From: JAAEPI01 sp964352625
Lineage (GTDB): Bacteria > Bacteroidota > Bacteroidia > Cytophagales > Cyclobacteriaceae
Assembly: GCA_964352625.1 (NCBI GenBank)
Contig: CAYGSD010000005.1
Location: 62,001 to 126,000 of the forward strand
Direction of reading: 5' to 3'
DNA length: 64,000 nt
The position numbers were made by a program, and so were the translations under genes. Shown one piece after another: positions 48,410-56,214 of this stretch (positions are counted from its first letter, which is position 1; each line of letters starts with the position of its first letter). The notes beneath the pieces are model-generated. The model searched no databases. It saw only the letters and a program-made list of their open reading frames with translations, and was not told the DNA's origin.

Positions 48410-48997
48410 TTACGAAAACAATGATGATCGGAGATGATCAAGTAACTTATCAAATGCCCTTCTCCTGTGAGAAATCTTATTTTTTTCTGAATCAGTCATT
48501 TCTGCAAATGTCCTATCAAAATCCTCAGGAACAAAAATTGGATCGTATCCAAATCCCCCGCTACCTCTTTTTTCTTTTAGAATCTGTCCGTCTACCTGAC
48601 CATTAAATTGAATTTCATCGCCTGATGCATCGATGAAAGTGATTACCGTTTTGAAGCATGCTTGCCTATTGGTCTTTCCTTGTAGCTTCTGTAGAAGCAA
48701 GTTCATGTTGTCATCAGCGTTTCTTTGAGGGCCAGCATACCTGGCTGAGTACACGCCAGGCTCATTGTTAAGGGCCGACACCTCAAGACCCGAATCATCG
48801 GCAAAAACGGGAATATTGAATTTCTCAAAAACAAAACGTGCCTTCAAAGCAGAGTTTTCTTCGAGCGTTGAGCCGGTTTCGGGAATTTCTTCCGATTGCC
48901 CTAGCTCGGTTAATCCAATTACATCGAATCCTTCGGGGGCTAAGGTTTGTATTTCGTGGAGTTTGTGCTCGTTATGCGAGGCAAAGCAAATCTTCAT
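48410..48997 (-). CDS. rdgB: RdgB/HAM1 non-canonical purine NTP pyrophosphatase
   Basis: 195-residue enzyme cleaving dITP/XTP to keep deaminated purines out of DNA. Motifs: KICFASHNEHKLHEI (substrate loop), TGSTLEENSALKARFVFEKF, IPVFADDSGLEVSALNNEPGVYSARYAG (catalytic Asp), GGFGYDPIFVPE and KNKISHRRRAFDKL. It heads the minus-strand chain rdgB-hicB-hicA-udk and is divergent from purK, 45 bases apart. Confidence 0.95.
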   Translation of the reverse strand: MKICFASHNEHKLHEIQTLAPEGFDVIGLTELGQSEEIPETGSTLEENSALKARFVFEKFNIPVFADDSGLEVSALNNEPGVYSARYAGPQRNADDNMNLLLQKLQGKTNRQACFKTVITFIDASGDEIQFNGQVDGQILKEKRGSGGFGYDPIFVPEDFDRTFAEMTDSEKNKISHRRRAFDKLLDHLRSSLFS

Positions 48998-49001
48998 CCT
49001 G

Positions 49002-49009
49002 CGAAAATA
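49002..49009 (-). promoter_or_regulatory. Weak -7-like element next to the rdgB start
   Basis: TATTTTCG on the minus strand differs from TANNTTTG by one base and ends four bases before the rdgB ATG. On the plus strand, GATATTTG (49030-49037, also one mismatch) ends five bases before the purK ATG. Confidence 0.25.
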
Positions 49010-49042
49010 GCCTTTAAAACATTTCTTGAGATATTTGCGGCC

Positions 49043-50185
49043 ATGTCCAAACCTGACATTACTTCTTTAAAGATTGGCGTACTCGGAGGCGGCCAGCTCG
49101 GCCGAATGATGATCCAGTCCGCTATCAATTACAACTTGGATATATCGGTCATTGACCCTGACCCAAATGCGCCTTGTGCACATTTGGTTGAGAATTTTTC
49201 CGTTGGAAAACTCACTGACGAGGAGGCCATTTACGATTGGGGAAAAGGCTTTGATTTGATCACCATCGAGATTGAGAATGTAAGCGTACCGGCCTTGAAA
49301 AGATTACAGAATGAGGGCGTAAAAGTGTACCCACAGCCTGAAATCATTGAGCTCATTCAGGACAAACGAAAGCAAAAGACTTTCTATAAAGCCAATCGAA
49401 TCCCGACAGCTGATTTTGTTTTGACGGAAAATCAAGCGGATGTGGCATCTAAAAAGGGCTGGCTTCCTGCCGTGAATAAATTGGGAACTGAGGGCTATGA
49501 CGGACGTGGTGTTCAGGTTCTGAGGTCTGAAGAGGATCTGAGCAAGGCTTTTGACAAGCCAGGATTATTGGAGAGGTTGGTTGATTTTGATAAGGAATTG
49601 AGTGTGGTGGTAGCGAGGAATGAAAGTGGTGAGATGAAGTGTTTCCCCGTGGTGCAGTTGGAATATCACCCTGAAGCCAACCTGGTAGAGTTCCTGTTTG
49701 CGCCAGCGGAAATTTCCAAGGAAGCAGAGCAAAAAGCGTATCATTTAGCTGAGGATGTAATATCCAAACTTGGAATGGTTGGACTATTGGCCGTGGAGAT
49801 GTTTCTGACCAAGGAAGGCGAACTTTTGGTAAATGAGGTCGCGCCGAGAACCCATAATAGCGGCCACCATACCATCGAGGCGAATGACACCTCGCAGTTT
49901 GAGCAGCACCTTAGATCAATTTTGAATTTACCTCTCGGATCGACCGTATTGAGATCGCCTGCGGCCATGGTGAATTTACTTGGCGAAGAGGGCTTTACAG
50001 GCGATGCGAAGTACGAGGGGATGGAAGCCTGCATGACCATGTCAGGTGTTTATGTGCATCTTTATGGTAAGAAATTGACCAAGCCATTCAGGAAAATGGG
50101 TCACGTAACAATCACGGATGCGAATATTGAAAGCTTGAAAGCAAAGACCCGAAAAGTCAAAGAAACTCTAAAAGTAAAAGCATGA
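49043..50185 (+). CDS. purK: N5-carboxyaminoimidazole ribonucleotide synthase
   Basis: 380-residue ATP-grasp enzyme of purine synthesis, carboxylating AIR to N5-CAIR. The ATG at 49043 is chosen because the nucleotide-binding opening KIGVLGGGQLGRMM follows after 10 residues; the upstream extension to 48947 lies inside rdgB and the divergent gap. ATP-grasp markers: KLGTEGYDGRGVQVL, LLERLVDFDKELSVVVARN, and the C-terminal NEVAPRTHNSGHHTIEA. Its last four bases overlap purE (ATGA). Confidence 0.96.
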   Translation: MSKPDITSLKIGVLGGGQLGRMMIQSAINYNLDISVIDPDPNAPCAHLVENFSVGKLTDEEAIYDWGKGFDLITIEIENVSVPALKRLQNEGVKVYPQPEIIELIQDKRKQKTFYKANRIPTADFVLTENQADVASKKGWLPAVNKLGTEGYDGRGVQVLRSEEDLSKAFDKPGLLERLVDFDKELSVVVARNESGEMKCFPVVQLEYHPEANLVEFLFAPAEISKEAEQKAYHLAEDVISKLGMVGLLAVEMFLTKEGELLVNEVAPRTHNSGHHTIEANDTSQFEQHLRSILNLPLGSTVLRSPAAMVNLLGEEGFTGDAKYEGMEACMTMSGVYVHLYGKKLTKPFRKMGHVTITDANIESLKAKTRKVKETLKVKA

Positions 50186-50670
50186 GTGTACGAGTAGGAA
50201 TCATCATGGGAAGTAAATCGGACCTTCCAGTAATGCAGGAGGCCGCAGATGCATTGAAGGAATTAGGCGTGGAGTATGAGTTGACAATTGTATCTGCCCA
50301 TCGAACACCTCATAGAATGCTGGAGTATGCAGAGGGTGCTCGAGCCAAGGGACTTCAGGTAATTATCGCGGGAGCTGGAGGCGCGGCGCACTTGCCAGGC
50401 ATGGTGGCTTCACTGACCACCTTGCCTGTTATTGGAGTGCCGATCAAATCAAGCAACTCCATAGACGGATGGGACTCTGTTCTTTCTATTCTTCAAATGC
50501 CAGGGGGAATTCCTGTCGCGACGGTTGCTTTAGATGGAGCAAAAAATGCGGGAATTTTGGCGGCTGAGATTATCGGCAGTACTGATTTAGCGGTGGCAAA
50601 AAACCTCCAGACGTATAAAGACTCACTTAGAGATAAGGTGATGGAGAGTGTGAAAAGTTTACCTTCCTAG
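50182..50670 (+). CDS. purE: N5-CAIR mutase (class I PurE)
   Basis: 162-residue mutase converting N5-CAIR to CAIR. It carries GIIMGSKSDLPVMQEAADAL, the His/Ser region IVSAHRTPHRMLEYAEGA, the IIAGAGGAAHLPGMVASLTTLPVIGVP block and the class I signature DSVLSILQMPGGIPVATVAL. It overlaps purK by four bases and ends two bases from the convergent TerC-family gene. Confidence 0.97.
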   Translation: MSVRVGIIMGSKSDLPVMQEAADALKELGVEYELTIVSAHRTPHRMLEYAEGARAKGLQVIIAGAGGAAHLPGMVASLTTLPVIGVPIKSSNSIDGWDSVLSILQMPGGIPVATVALDGAKNAGILAAEIIGSTDLAVAKNLQTYKDSLRDKVMESVKSLPS

Positions 50671-50672
50671 TT

Positions 50673-51674
50673 TCACTTGGGCACAACCAACTCCGGCTTC
50701 CTTGGAAACATCAGTGAGAACACGATAGCCAAGGTAAGAGCGCCAATAATTACTCCAAATGAAAGAAAAATGGGGATATGCACATGCTCGACTCCAGTGA
50801 GCCAATAGATACCTTTTTGTACAATGCTCCATTCGAGGAGCATCTTGACTCCAATAAAAATCAGCACAATTGAAAGCCCTTTTTGCAGAAGCCAGAATTT
50901 ATCCAGCACATTGGCTAGCAAGAAAAACATGGCCCTTAATCCCATTACAGCAAAAATGTTTGATGTATAGATCACAAACTCATCTTGCGTAATGGCAAAA
51001 GCCGCAGGGATCGAATCCACTGCAAAAATTAAGTCAGTGGACTCGATGAGAATGATCACCAAAAAAAGTGGCGTGAAGAGAAGCTTCCCGTTTTCTCTGA
51101 ACCAAAACTTGCCATCTCTATCCTCTGTGGAAAGTGGAAAAATTTTCTTTGCAATTCGGATAACTGGATTTTTCTCCGGCTCAATATCCATGTCCTCGTC
51201 ACCTCCAAAAAGTTTAATTCCTGAATAGACCAAAAAGAGGCCGAAAATGTAAAGTATCCAATGGAATTCGGCGATCAGCATTGCTCCAACAAAAATGAAA
51301 ATGGCTCTGAAGACAATTGCTCCAAGAATACCCCAGAAGAGGATGTTGTGGTAGTATTCTTCCTTCACCTTGAAGTATTTCAGGATAAGAAGAATCACAA
51401 ATATGTTGTCAACAGAAAGGGCTTTCTCGGTGACGTATGCTGAGAAAAATTCAAAAGTGGCCGTTGGCCCATCACCGATGTAATAAATGAGAATGCCATA
51501 ACCAACGGATACAGAAACCCAAAAAATAGTTTGTAGGAGTGCCTCTCTTTGAGAGATTTTGTGATGCTTTTTATGAAATATCCCTAAGTCGACAGCTAAG
51601 AATAAAACGATGATCGCTCCGAAAATTCCGAAGAGCAAACCTACATTTTCACCAGAAAATATACTCAATAGCAT
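50673..51674 (-). CDS. TerC/Alx-family membrane protein
   Basis: 333-residue polytopic membrane protein with about nine helices. Typical acidic membrane motifs are present: EKALSVDNIFVILLIL (residues about 83-98) and ILIESTDLIFAVDSIPAAFAITQDEF. The family includes Alx and TerC, linked to Mn2+ export and tellurite resistance. No tellurite gene cluster is nearby, so metal export is the likelier role. I saw no clear yybP-type riboswitch in the 106 bases upstream (51675-51780). Confidence 0.92.
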   Translation of the reverse strand: MLLSIFSGENVGLLFGIFGAIIVLFLAVDLGIFHKKHHKISQREALLQTIFWVSVSVGYGILIYYIGDGPTATFEFFSAYVTEKALSVDNIFVILLILKYFKVKEEYYHNILFWGILGAIVFRAIFIFVGAMLIAEFHWILYIFGLFLVYSGIKLFGGDEDMDIEPEKNPVIRIAKKIFPLSTEDRDGKFWFRENGKLLFTPLFLVIILIESTDLIFAVDSIPAAFAITQDEFVIYTSNIFAVMGLRAMFFLLANVLDKFWLLQKGLSIVLIFIGVKMLLEWSIVQKGIYWLTGVEHVHIPIFLSFGVIIGALTLAIVFSLMFPRKPELVVPK

Positions 51675-51780
51675 AAGTTACCCGACCTCCAATTGGCCTC
51701 CGTTAGGTTGATTAATCCACAAAATAAGAAAAATCTAATGAAAGATAGGAATATGAATAGAATCAATAAAAATACTTTTT

Positions 51781-53298
51781 CTAAAGCAGGATGTCACCCG
51801 TCATTTCTTCTGGGATTGGCAATCCCATCAAGGTCAAAATGGTAGGGGCTAGGTCACCTAATTTTCCTGCTTTGATTGGCTCCTTATATTCGTTATCTAC
51901 CAAGATGCAAGGAACAAGGTTGGTGGTATGAGCTGTATTCGGTGAGCCATCTGGATTGATCATCATGTCCGAGTTTCCATGATCGGCAATGACAATAGCT
52001 GTGTAGCCATTCTCTAAAGCGGTTCCTACTACGGCCTCCGTACATTTATCCACCGTTTCGCAAGCAATAACCGCAGCGTTGAAATCTCCCGTGTGCCCGA
52101 CCATGTCTGGATTTGCAAAGTTCAAACAAACGAAATCAACTTCTTGCTTGGCGAGTTCCGTCTGAATTTTGTCTCGAATATCTGCGGCACTCATCTCAGG
52201 CTGCAGATCGTACGTAGCAACTTTTGGCGATGGACATAGGATGCGTTTTTCCCCTTCAAAAGGCTCTTCTTGTCCTCCGGAAAAGAAGAAGGTCACATGA
52301 GGGTATTTCTCAGTTTCAGCAATTCTGATTTGCTTTTTGTTTTCGCGCGCCAAGACCTCACCAAGCGTATTCTTTAGGTTATCTTTTCCATACATCACTT
52401 TTACTCCCTTGAATGCTTCGTCGTAAATCGTCATTGTCACGTAATGAAGATTTAGTTTTTTCATTCCAACATCAGGAAAATCTTCTTGAGTTAATGCCTG
52501 AGTAATCTGACGACCTCTGTCAGTCCTGAAGTTGAAGCATAGCACCACATCTCCTTCCTGAATTTTACCGACTGGCTGACCTTCAGCCGTGATTACAATT
52601 GGCTGGATAAATTCGTCGGTCACCCCCTCGTCATAAGACTTTTGGATGATCGATAAAGCATCCTCTGTATGCGTTCCCACTCCGTTGACCATGGCATCAT
52701 AGGCAAGCTTCACTCGCTCCCATCTCTTGTCGCGATCCATTGCGAAGTACCGACCGCAAACGCTTGCCATTTTTCCTGTAGAGCCACTCATGTGATCATT
52801 GAGGTCTTTCAAAAACCCAAGTCCACTTTTTGGATCACAGTCTCTTCCGTCAGTAAAGGCATGAACAAAGACATTTTTGCAATCAGCAGCCCCAAGCGAT
52901 GAGAGTAGTCCCTTCAAATGATTAATGTGCGAATGCACACCACCGTCTGAAACCAACCCAATTAAGTGAATCGCCTTGTTGTTTTCCATGGCGTATTCCA
53001 CTGCACTCTCCAGGGTTTCATTTTCTCCAATCGTTCCATCATTCACAGCATTATTGATTTTGACCAGATCCTGATAAACTACACGTCCAGCTCCAATATT
53101 CATGTGGCCAACCTCAGAATTTCCCATTTGTCCTTCCGGAAGTCCGACGGCTAGCCCAGAGGCCTCAAGGGTGCTATGAGGATATTTTTCATACAAACTG
53201 TCTACAAAAGGTGTGTTTGCTTTGTCTACAGCCGAAACTTTCTTGTCGGTAGCAATGCCCCAACCATCCAGAATCATGAGAATAACTTTCTTGTTCAT
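51781..53298 (-). CDS. gpmI: 2,3-bisphosphoglycerate-independent phosphoglycerate mutase
   Basis: 505-residue alkaline-phosphatase-superfamily enzyme of glycolysis. The ATG at 53298 starts MNKKVILMILDGWG, the conserved opening with the first metal aspartate; the longer frame adds no recognisable residues. The catalytic serine is in GNSEVGHMNIGAGRVVYQD, and the C-terminal metal cluster shows FANPDMVGHTGDFNAAV and IADHGNSD. A TATATTTG element ends four bases before the ATG. The end is close to 51780 with no clear hairpin. Confidence 0.96.
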   Translation of the reverse strand: MNKKVILMILDGWGIATDKKVSAVDKANTPFVDSLYEKYPHSTLEASGLAVGLPEGQMGNSEVGHMNIGAGRVVYQDLVKINNAVNDGTIGENETLESAVEYAMENNKAIHLIGLVSDGGVHSHINHLKGLLSSLGAADCKNVFVHAFTDGRDCDPKSGLGFLKDLNDHMSGSTGKMASVCGRYFAMDRDKRWERVKLAYDAMVNGVGTHTEDALSIIQKSYDEGVTDEFIQPIVITAEGQPVGKIQEGDVVLCFNFRTDRGRQITQALTQEDFPDVGMKKLNLHYVTMTIYDEAFKGVKVMYGKDNLKNTLGEVLARENKKQIRIAETEKYPHVTFFFSGGQEEPFEGEKRILCPSPKVATYDLQPEMSAADIRDKIQTELAKQEVDFVCLNFANPDMVGHTGDFNAAVIACETVDKCTEAVVGTALENGYTAIVIADHGNSDMMINPDGSPNTAHTTNLVPCILVDNEYKEPIKAGKLGDLAPTILTLMGLPIPEEMTGDILL

Positions 53299-53302
53299 GG
53301 TA

Positions 53303-53310
53303 CAAATATA
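53303..53310 (-). promoter_or_regulatory. Candidate -7 element abutting the gpmI start
   Basis: TATATTTG on the minus strand matches TANNTTTG exactly and ends four bases before the gpmI ATG, predicting a leaderless or nearly leaderless mRNA. Confidence 0.4.
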
Positions 53311-53399
53311 TGTTGGGCTTTTTGTCAACGTACCAAAATGTGGGTTTTTGAATAGAATTGGCACTATTTTAGCTGTTGTTGTCCAATTCCTAAGAAGCT

Positions 53400-53777
53400 A
53401 TGATAAAGATACTTGCCTTGTTTCTGACGTTCTCTTTTGTACAGAGTTCGGGCGACACCATTAAAAGCATCGAAACGGCCATGAAGGCAGGGAGTGCCAA
53501 AGAACTGGTAAAGTTTTTCAATGAGACTGTGGAACTGAAAATGGATGGAACTAGCTCTAATTACAGTCGGAATCAGGCTGAGATGGTGCTTAGAAAATTC
53601 TTTCAAAAAAATGCTGCCAGAGGATTTTCATACATTCATCAAGGAGCATCAGAGGGTGGGCTTAAGTATACCATTGGAAAATATCAATTTGATGGCGGCA
53701 GTTACAGGGTGGTTATGTTTCTCAAAAAATCAGACAATAAATACCTTGTCGATACCTTAAATTTCACTTTGGAGTAA
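53400..53777 (+). CDS. Exported DUF4783 protein
   Basis: 125-residue protein with a signal peptide (MIKILALFLTFSFVQSSG). The remainder is an NTF2-like small domain: IKSIETAMKAGSAKELVKFFNETVELKMDGTSSNYSRNQAEMVLRKFFQKN, then GLKYTIGKYQFDGGSYRVVMFLKKSDNKYLVDTLNFTL, matching DUF4783 proteins of Bacteroidota. They often precede nadC, as here (40 bases between). Function unknown. Confidence 0.85.
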   Translation: MIKILALFLTFSFVQSSGDTIKSIETAMKAGSAKELVKFFNETVELKMDGTSSNYSRNQAEMVLRKFFQKNAARGFSYIHQGASEGGLKYTIGKYQFDGGSYRVVMFLKKSDNKYLVDTLNFTLE

Positions 53778-53817
53778 TCCTTCTTTTCTCCTCATAATTT
53801 CGCATTTTTGCGGGCTT

Positions 53818-54675
53818 ATGGACTATCCATATTTACAGCCCAAATACATACGAGCTTTCATAAAATCGGCACTCAAAGAGGATCTTGGAGATGGGGATCA
53901 TACGTCTTTGGGCTCTATTCCGAAGGAGGCTACTCAGCGAGCACGTCTATTGATTAAGGATGAAGGAATGATCGCTGGGCTGGAAATGGCCGGGTACATT
54001 TTTCAAACAGTGGACAGTAGCCTCAATGTATCATTCCTTAAAAAGGATGGTGATATGATGGCTACAGGAGAAATTGGCCTAGAGGTGGAAGGAAACGCTC
54101 AAAGTATTTTAGCATCTGAGCGACTGGTTTTGAACTGTCTACAGCGCATGAGTGGAGTGGCCACATATACCAATTCTTTGAACAATCTGATCAAAGGGAC
54201 AAAAGCGAAGTTGCTAGACACTAGAAAAACTACTCCGAATTTTAGATTGGCCGAAAAATGGGCCGTAAAAATCGGCGGGGCTGTTAATCACCGATTTGGT
54301 TTGTTTGACATGATTTTGCTCAAAGACAATCATGTCGACTTTGCTGGTGGAGTGAAACCAGCCATTCTAAACACGATTCAATATTTGGAAGAAAATGATT
54401 TGTCTCTAAAGATTGAATTGGAAGTTCGCTCTTTGGATGAGTTGAGTGAGGCAATCAAGGTTGGGAGAATCCATAGAGTGATGTTGGACAACATGCTACC
54501 ATCGGACATACGAATGGCGATAAAAATGATAGGGGGCCAATTTGAAACAGAGGCATCTGGTGGTATTAATGAGAAGAACATACAGGAGATAGCGGAGACA
54601 GGAGTGGATTACATTTCGGTGGGGGCGCTGACCCACACCTACAGAAGTTTGGACATGAGTTTAAAAGCGTTTTAA
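53818..54675 (+). CDS. nadC: Carboxylating nicotinate-nucleotide diphosphorylase (quinolinate phosphoribosyltransferase)
   Basis: 285-residue enzyme making nicotinate mononucleotide from quinolinate and PRPP in NAD synthesis. Markers: ALKEDLGDGDHTSLGSIP, SERLVLNCLQRMSGVATYT, LLDTRKTTPNFRLAEKWAVKIGGAVNHRFGLFDMILLKDNHVDFAGG, VMLDNMLPSDIR and EASGGINEKNIQEIAETGVDYISVGALTH. A one-mismatch -7-like element (CATTTTTG) ends seven bases before the ATG. It leads a plus-strand run with the YcxB-like, SdpI-like and recX genes. Confidence 0.97.
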   Translation: MDYPYLQPKYIRAFIKSALKEDLGDGDHTSLGSIPKEATQRARLLIKDEGMIAGLEMAGYIFQTVDSSLNVSFLKKDGDMMATGEIGLEVEGNAQSILASERLVLNCLQRMSGVATYTNSLNNLIKGTKAKLLDTRKTTPNFRLAEKWAVKIGGAVNHRFGLFDMILLKDNHVDFAGGVKPAILNTIQYLEENDLSLKIELEVRSLDELSEAIKVGRIHRVMLDNMLPSDIRMAIKMIGGQFETEASGGINEKNIQEIAETGVDYISVGALTHTYRSLDMSLKAF

Positions 54676-54677
54676 GA

Positions 54678-55154
54678 ATGATCGTAAGGACTAGAAAGTA
54701 TCAATTACCTACCAAAAAATACATTGGCATTGCCATGCGAGGAGTGATTCGTCAGCAGTGGTGGGTTGCCCCCATTTATCTGGCAATTTGTGCTTGTTAT
54801 TTTTTGATTCCGAACTGGTGGTGGATTATTGGAGCGACTCTGGCATTGGGACTTTATTTCCTTTTTTGGTTAATTCAATTTGCTGGTCTTACTCAGCACG
54901 AGCAAGGCAAATTCATGTTTCAGAAATTGTCCTACGAGATCAGCTCTAAGGAAATTTTGATAAAGATGAATGCGCGCCAGGGCATGCCCATGAAATGGGA
55001 GCAAATAAAAAGAGCGAAAAAAATAAAAGATGGGTTTGTGCTGTTTGCGAGCAAGGCACAACTGATCTATTTCCCATTTAAGATATTCAACAACGACAAT
55101 GAGATGAGGTTTTTGGAGACTGTCTTAAAAAGAAAAGGCTTAGTAAAAGAATGA
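54678..55154 (+). CDS. YcxB-like membrane protein
   Basis: 158-residue protein with two adjacent membrane helices (about residues 29-45 and 49-68, Trp-rich) and a cytoplasmic C-terminal domain of YcxB type (KLSYEISSKEILIKMNARQGMPMKWEQIKRAKKIKDGFVLFASKAQLIYFPFKIF). No function is known. It starts two bases after nadC and overlaps the next gene by four bases. Confidence 0.75.
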   Translation: MIVRTRKYQLPTKKYIGIAMRGVIRQQWWVAPIYLAICACYFLIPNWWWIIGATLALGLYFLFWLIQFAGLTQHEQGKFMFQKLSYEISSKEILIKMNARQGMPMKWEQIKRAKKIKDGFVLFASKAQLIYFPFKIFNNDNEMRFLETVLKRKGLVKE

Positions 55155-55498
55155 ATTGGTCGGATCCCTTATTCATCACATCGGGGATCACGGGAGCCAG
55201 CTTGGTGCTCATTGGTCTGATAGTGCGGCGCTTCCCACATAAAGAAATGAATGACCTTTATGGGTACCGAACAAAGCGATCAAAGGCCTCACAAGAGGCA
55301 TGGGATTTTGCGCAGGAATATTCAAATGATTTATTGATTTGGATTGGGATCTATAACATCCTCATTGGCAGCATTGGGTTGTTCATATCGGTTCCTGAAT
55401 TTGGCGGCATGGTACTTTCAATGATTTTTATTGGCATTTCCCTGGGGTATCTTTTCTGGAAAACGGAAGCTGAATTAAAGAAGCGATTTGGTGGATGA
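55151..55498 (+). CDS. SdpI-family membrane protein
   Basis: 115-residue protein with three helices (about residues 7-25, 61-80 and 86-103). NDLYGYRTKRSKASQEAWDFAQEYS is the conserved YGYRT...W loop of the SdpI/YhfL family, whose best known member gives immunity to the SdpC toxin in Bacillus. Here there is no sdpC-like gene, and the protein is shorter than full SdpI, so only the family is claimed. It overlaps recX by 11 bases. Confidence 0.8.
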   Translation: MNWSDPLFITSGITGASLVLIGLIVRRFPHKEMNDLYGYRTKRSKASQEAWDFAQEYSNDLLIWIGIYNILIGSIGLFISVPEFGGMVLSMIFIGISLGYLFWKTEAELKKRFGG

Positions 55499-55961
55499 GG
55501 ATCGATACAAAAGGCTGAAAGCTTCTGCCCAGCGATACACCGCATATCGAGAACGTGCTCCAAAGGAAGTTGCGGACAAATTAGCCGAATGGGATGCGCC
55601 CCAAATACTAATTGATAGAATTCTTAAGGAACTACTGGCCGACAAATTCATTGATGAAGAGCGGTTCGCCCGGGCTTTTTGTCACGATAAATTCCTTGTC
55701 AATAAATGGGGCAAGCGGAAAATCTCGATGGAACTGTCGAGATACAAACTTTCTGCGGAAGCAAAGGAGCAAGGACTTGACTATATCGATGAGAAGGAAT
55801 ATTTATCGACTCTTGCAAGGCTTGCTGAGCTCAAGTGGGCGAAATCAAAAGAGCCTGACCATTATAAGAAGAAGATGAAGACGGCAAACTATCTATTGCA
55901 GAAGGGGTATGAGAGCGACCTGATCTGGGAAGTGGTGAATAAGTTTAATACCTCACCTTAA
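55488..55961 (+). CDS. recX: RecX-type regulator of RecA
   Basis: 157-residue all-helical protein made of three-helix repeats typical of RecX: ALRR-like opening (RLKASAQRYTAYRERAPKEVADKLAEWD), LADKFIDEERFARAFCHDKFLVNKWGKRKISMELSRYKLS, and the C-terminal KMKTANYLLQKGYESDLIWEVV. RecX binds RecA filaments and modulates them. It starts with TTG or the next codon GTG inside the SdpI-like gene, and its end overlaps the convergent acylphosphatase gene by 17 bases. recA is not nearby. Confidence 0.88.
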   Translation: MVDEDRYKRLKASAQRYTAYRERAPKEVADKLAEWDAPQILIDRILKELLADKFIDEERFARAFCHDKFLVNKWGKRKISMELSRYKLSAEAKEQGLDYIDEKEYLSTLARLAELKWAKSKEPDHYKKKMKTANYLLQKGYESDLIWEVVNKFNTSP

Positions 55962-56214
55962 ACCCCTCCAGCCCTGATGATTCAGTTTCTTCCACCGAAA
56001 CGGAAGTCACCTTCGCAAACTGGGGACCCTTTTTGCACCACTCTATGAAAGTATTCATTTTGTCCTCGGGACCTTCAACCTCAATAAGAACCGTTTTGTC
56101 GGGTTCATTTCGAACCCAACCAGATAGCCCCAAGTTGTCAGCCTGAGTTTTGGTTGTTGCCCTAAAGAAAACTCCCTGAACCTTCCCAAATACTTGAATT
56201 TTTCTTGCAACCAT
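55945..56214 (-). CDS. Acylphosphatase
   Basis: 89-residue alpha/beta sandwich enzyme hydrolysing acyl phosphates. The phosphate loop and catalytic Arg are in GKVQGVFFRATTKTQADNLGLSGWVRNEPDKTVLIEVEGPEDKM, with the catalytic Asn in VRNEPD. The ATG shares one base with the pruA stop (TAATG), so it is translated after pruA. Confidence 0.93.
   Translation of the reverse strand: MVARKIQVFGKVQGVFFRATTKTQADNLGLSGWVRNEPDKTVLIEVEGPEDKMNTFIEWCKKGPQFAKVTSVSVEETESSGLEGFKVRY

Noticed and set aside
51675..51780. Possible Mn-sensing (yybP-ykoY) riboswitch upstream of the TerC-family gene
   Set aside because: The 106-base gap shows no recognisable paired elements or conserved loops of that class; it is mostly A/T-rich sequence.
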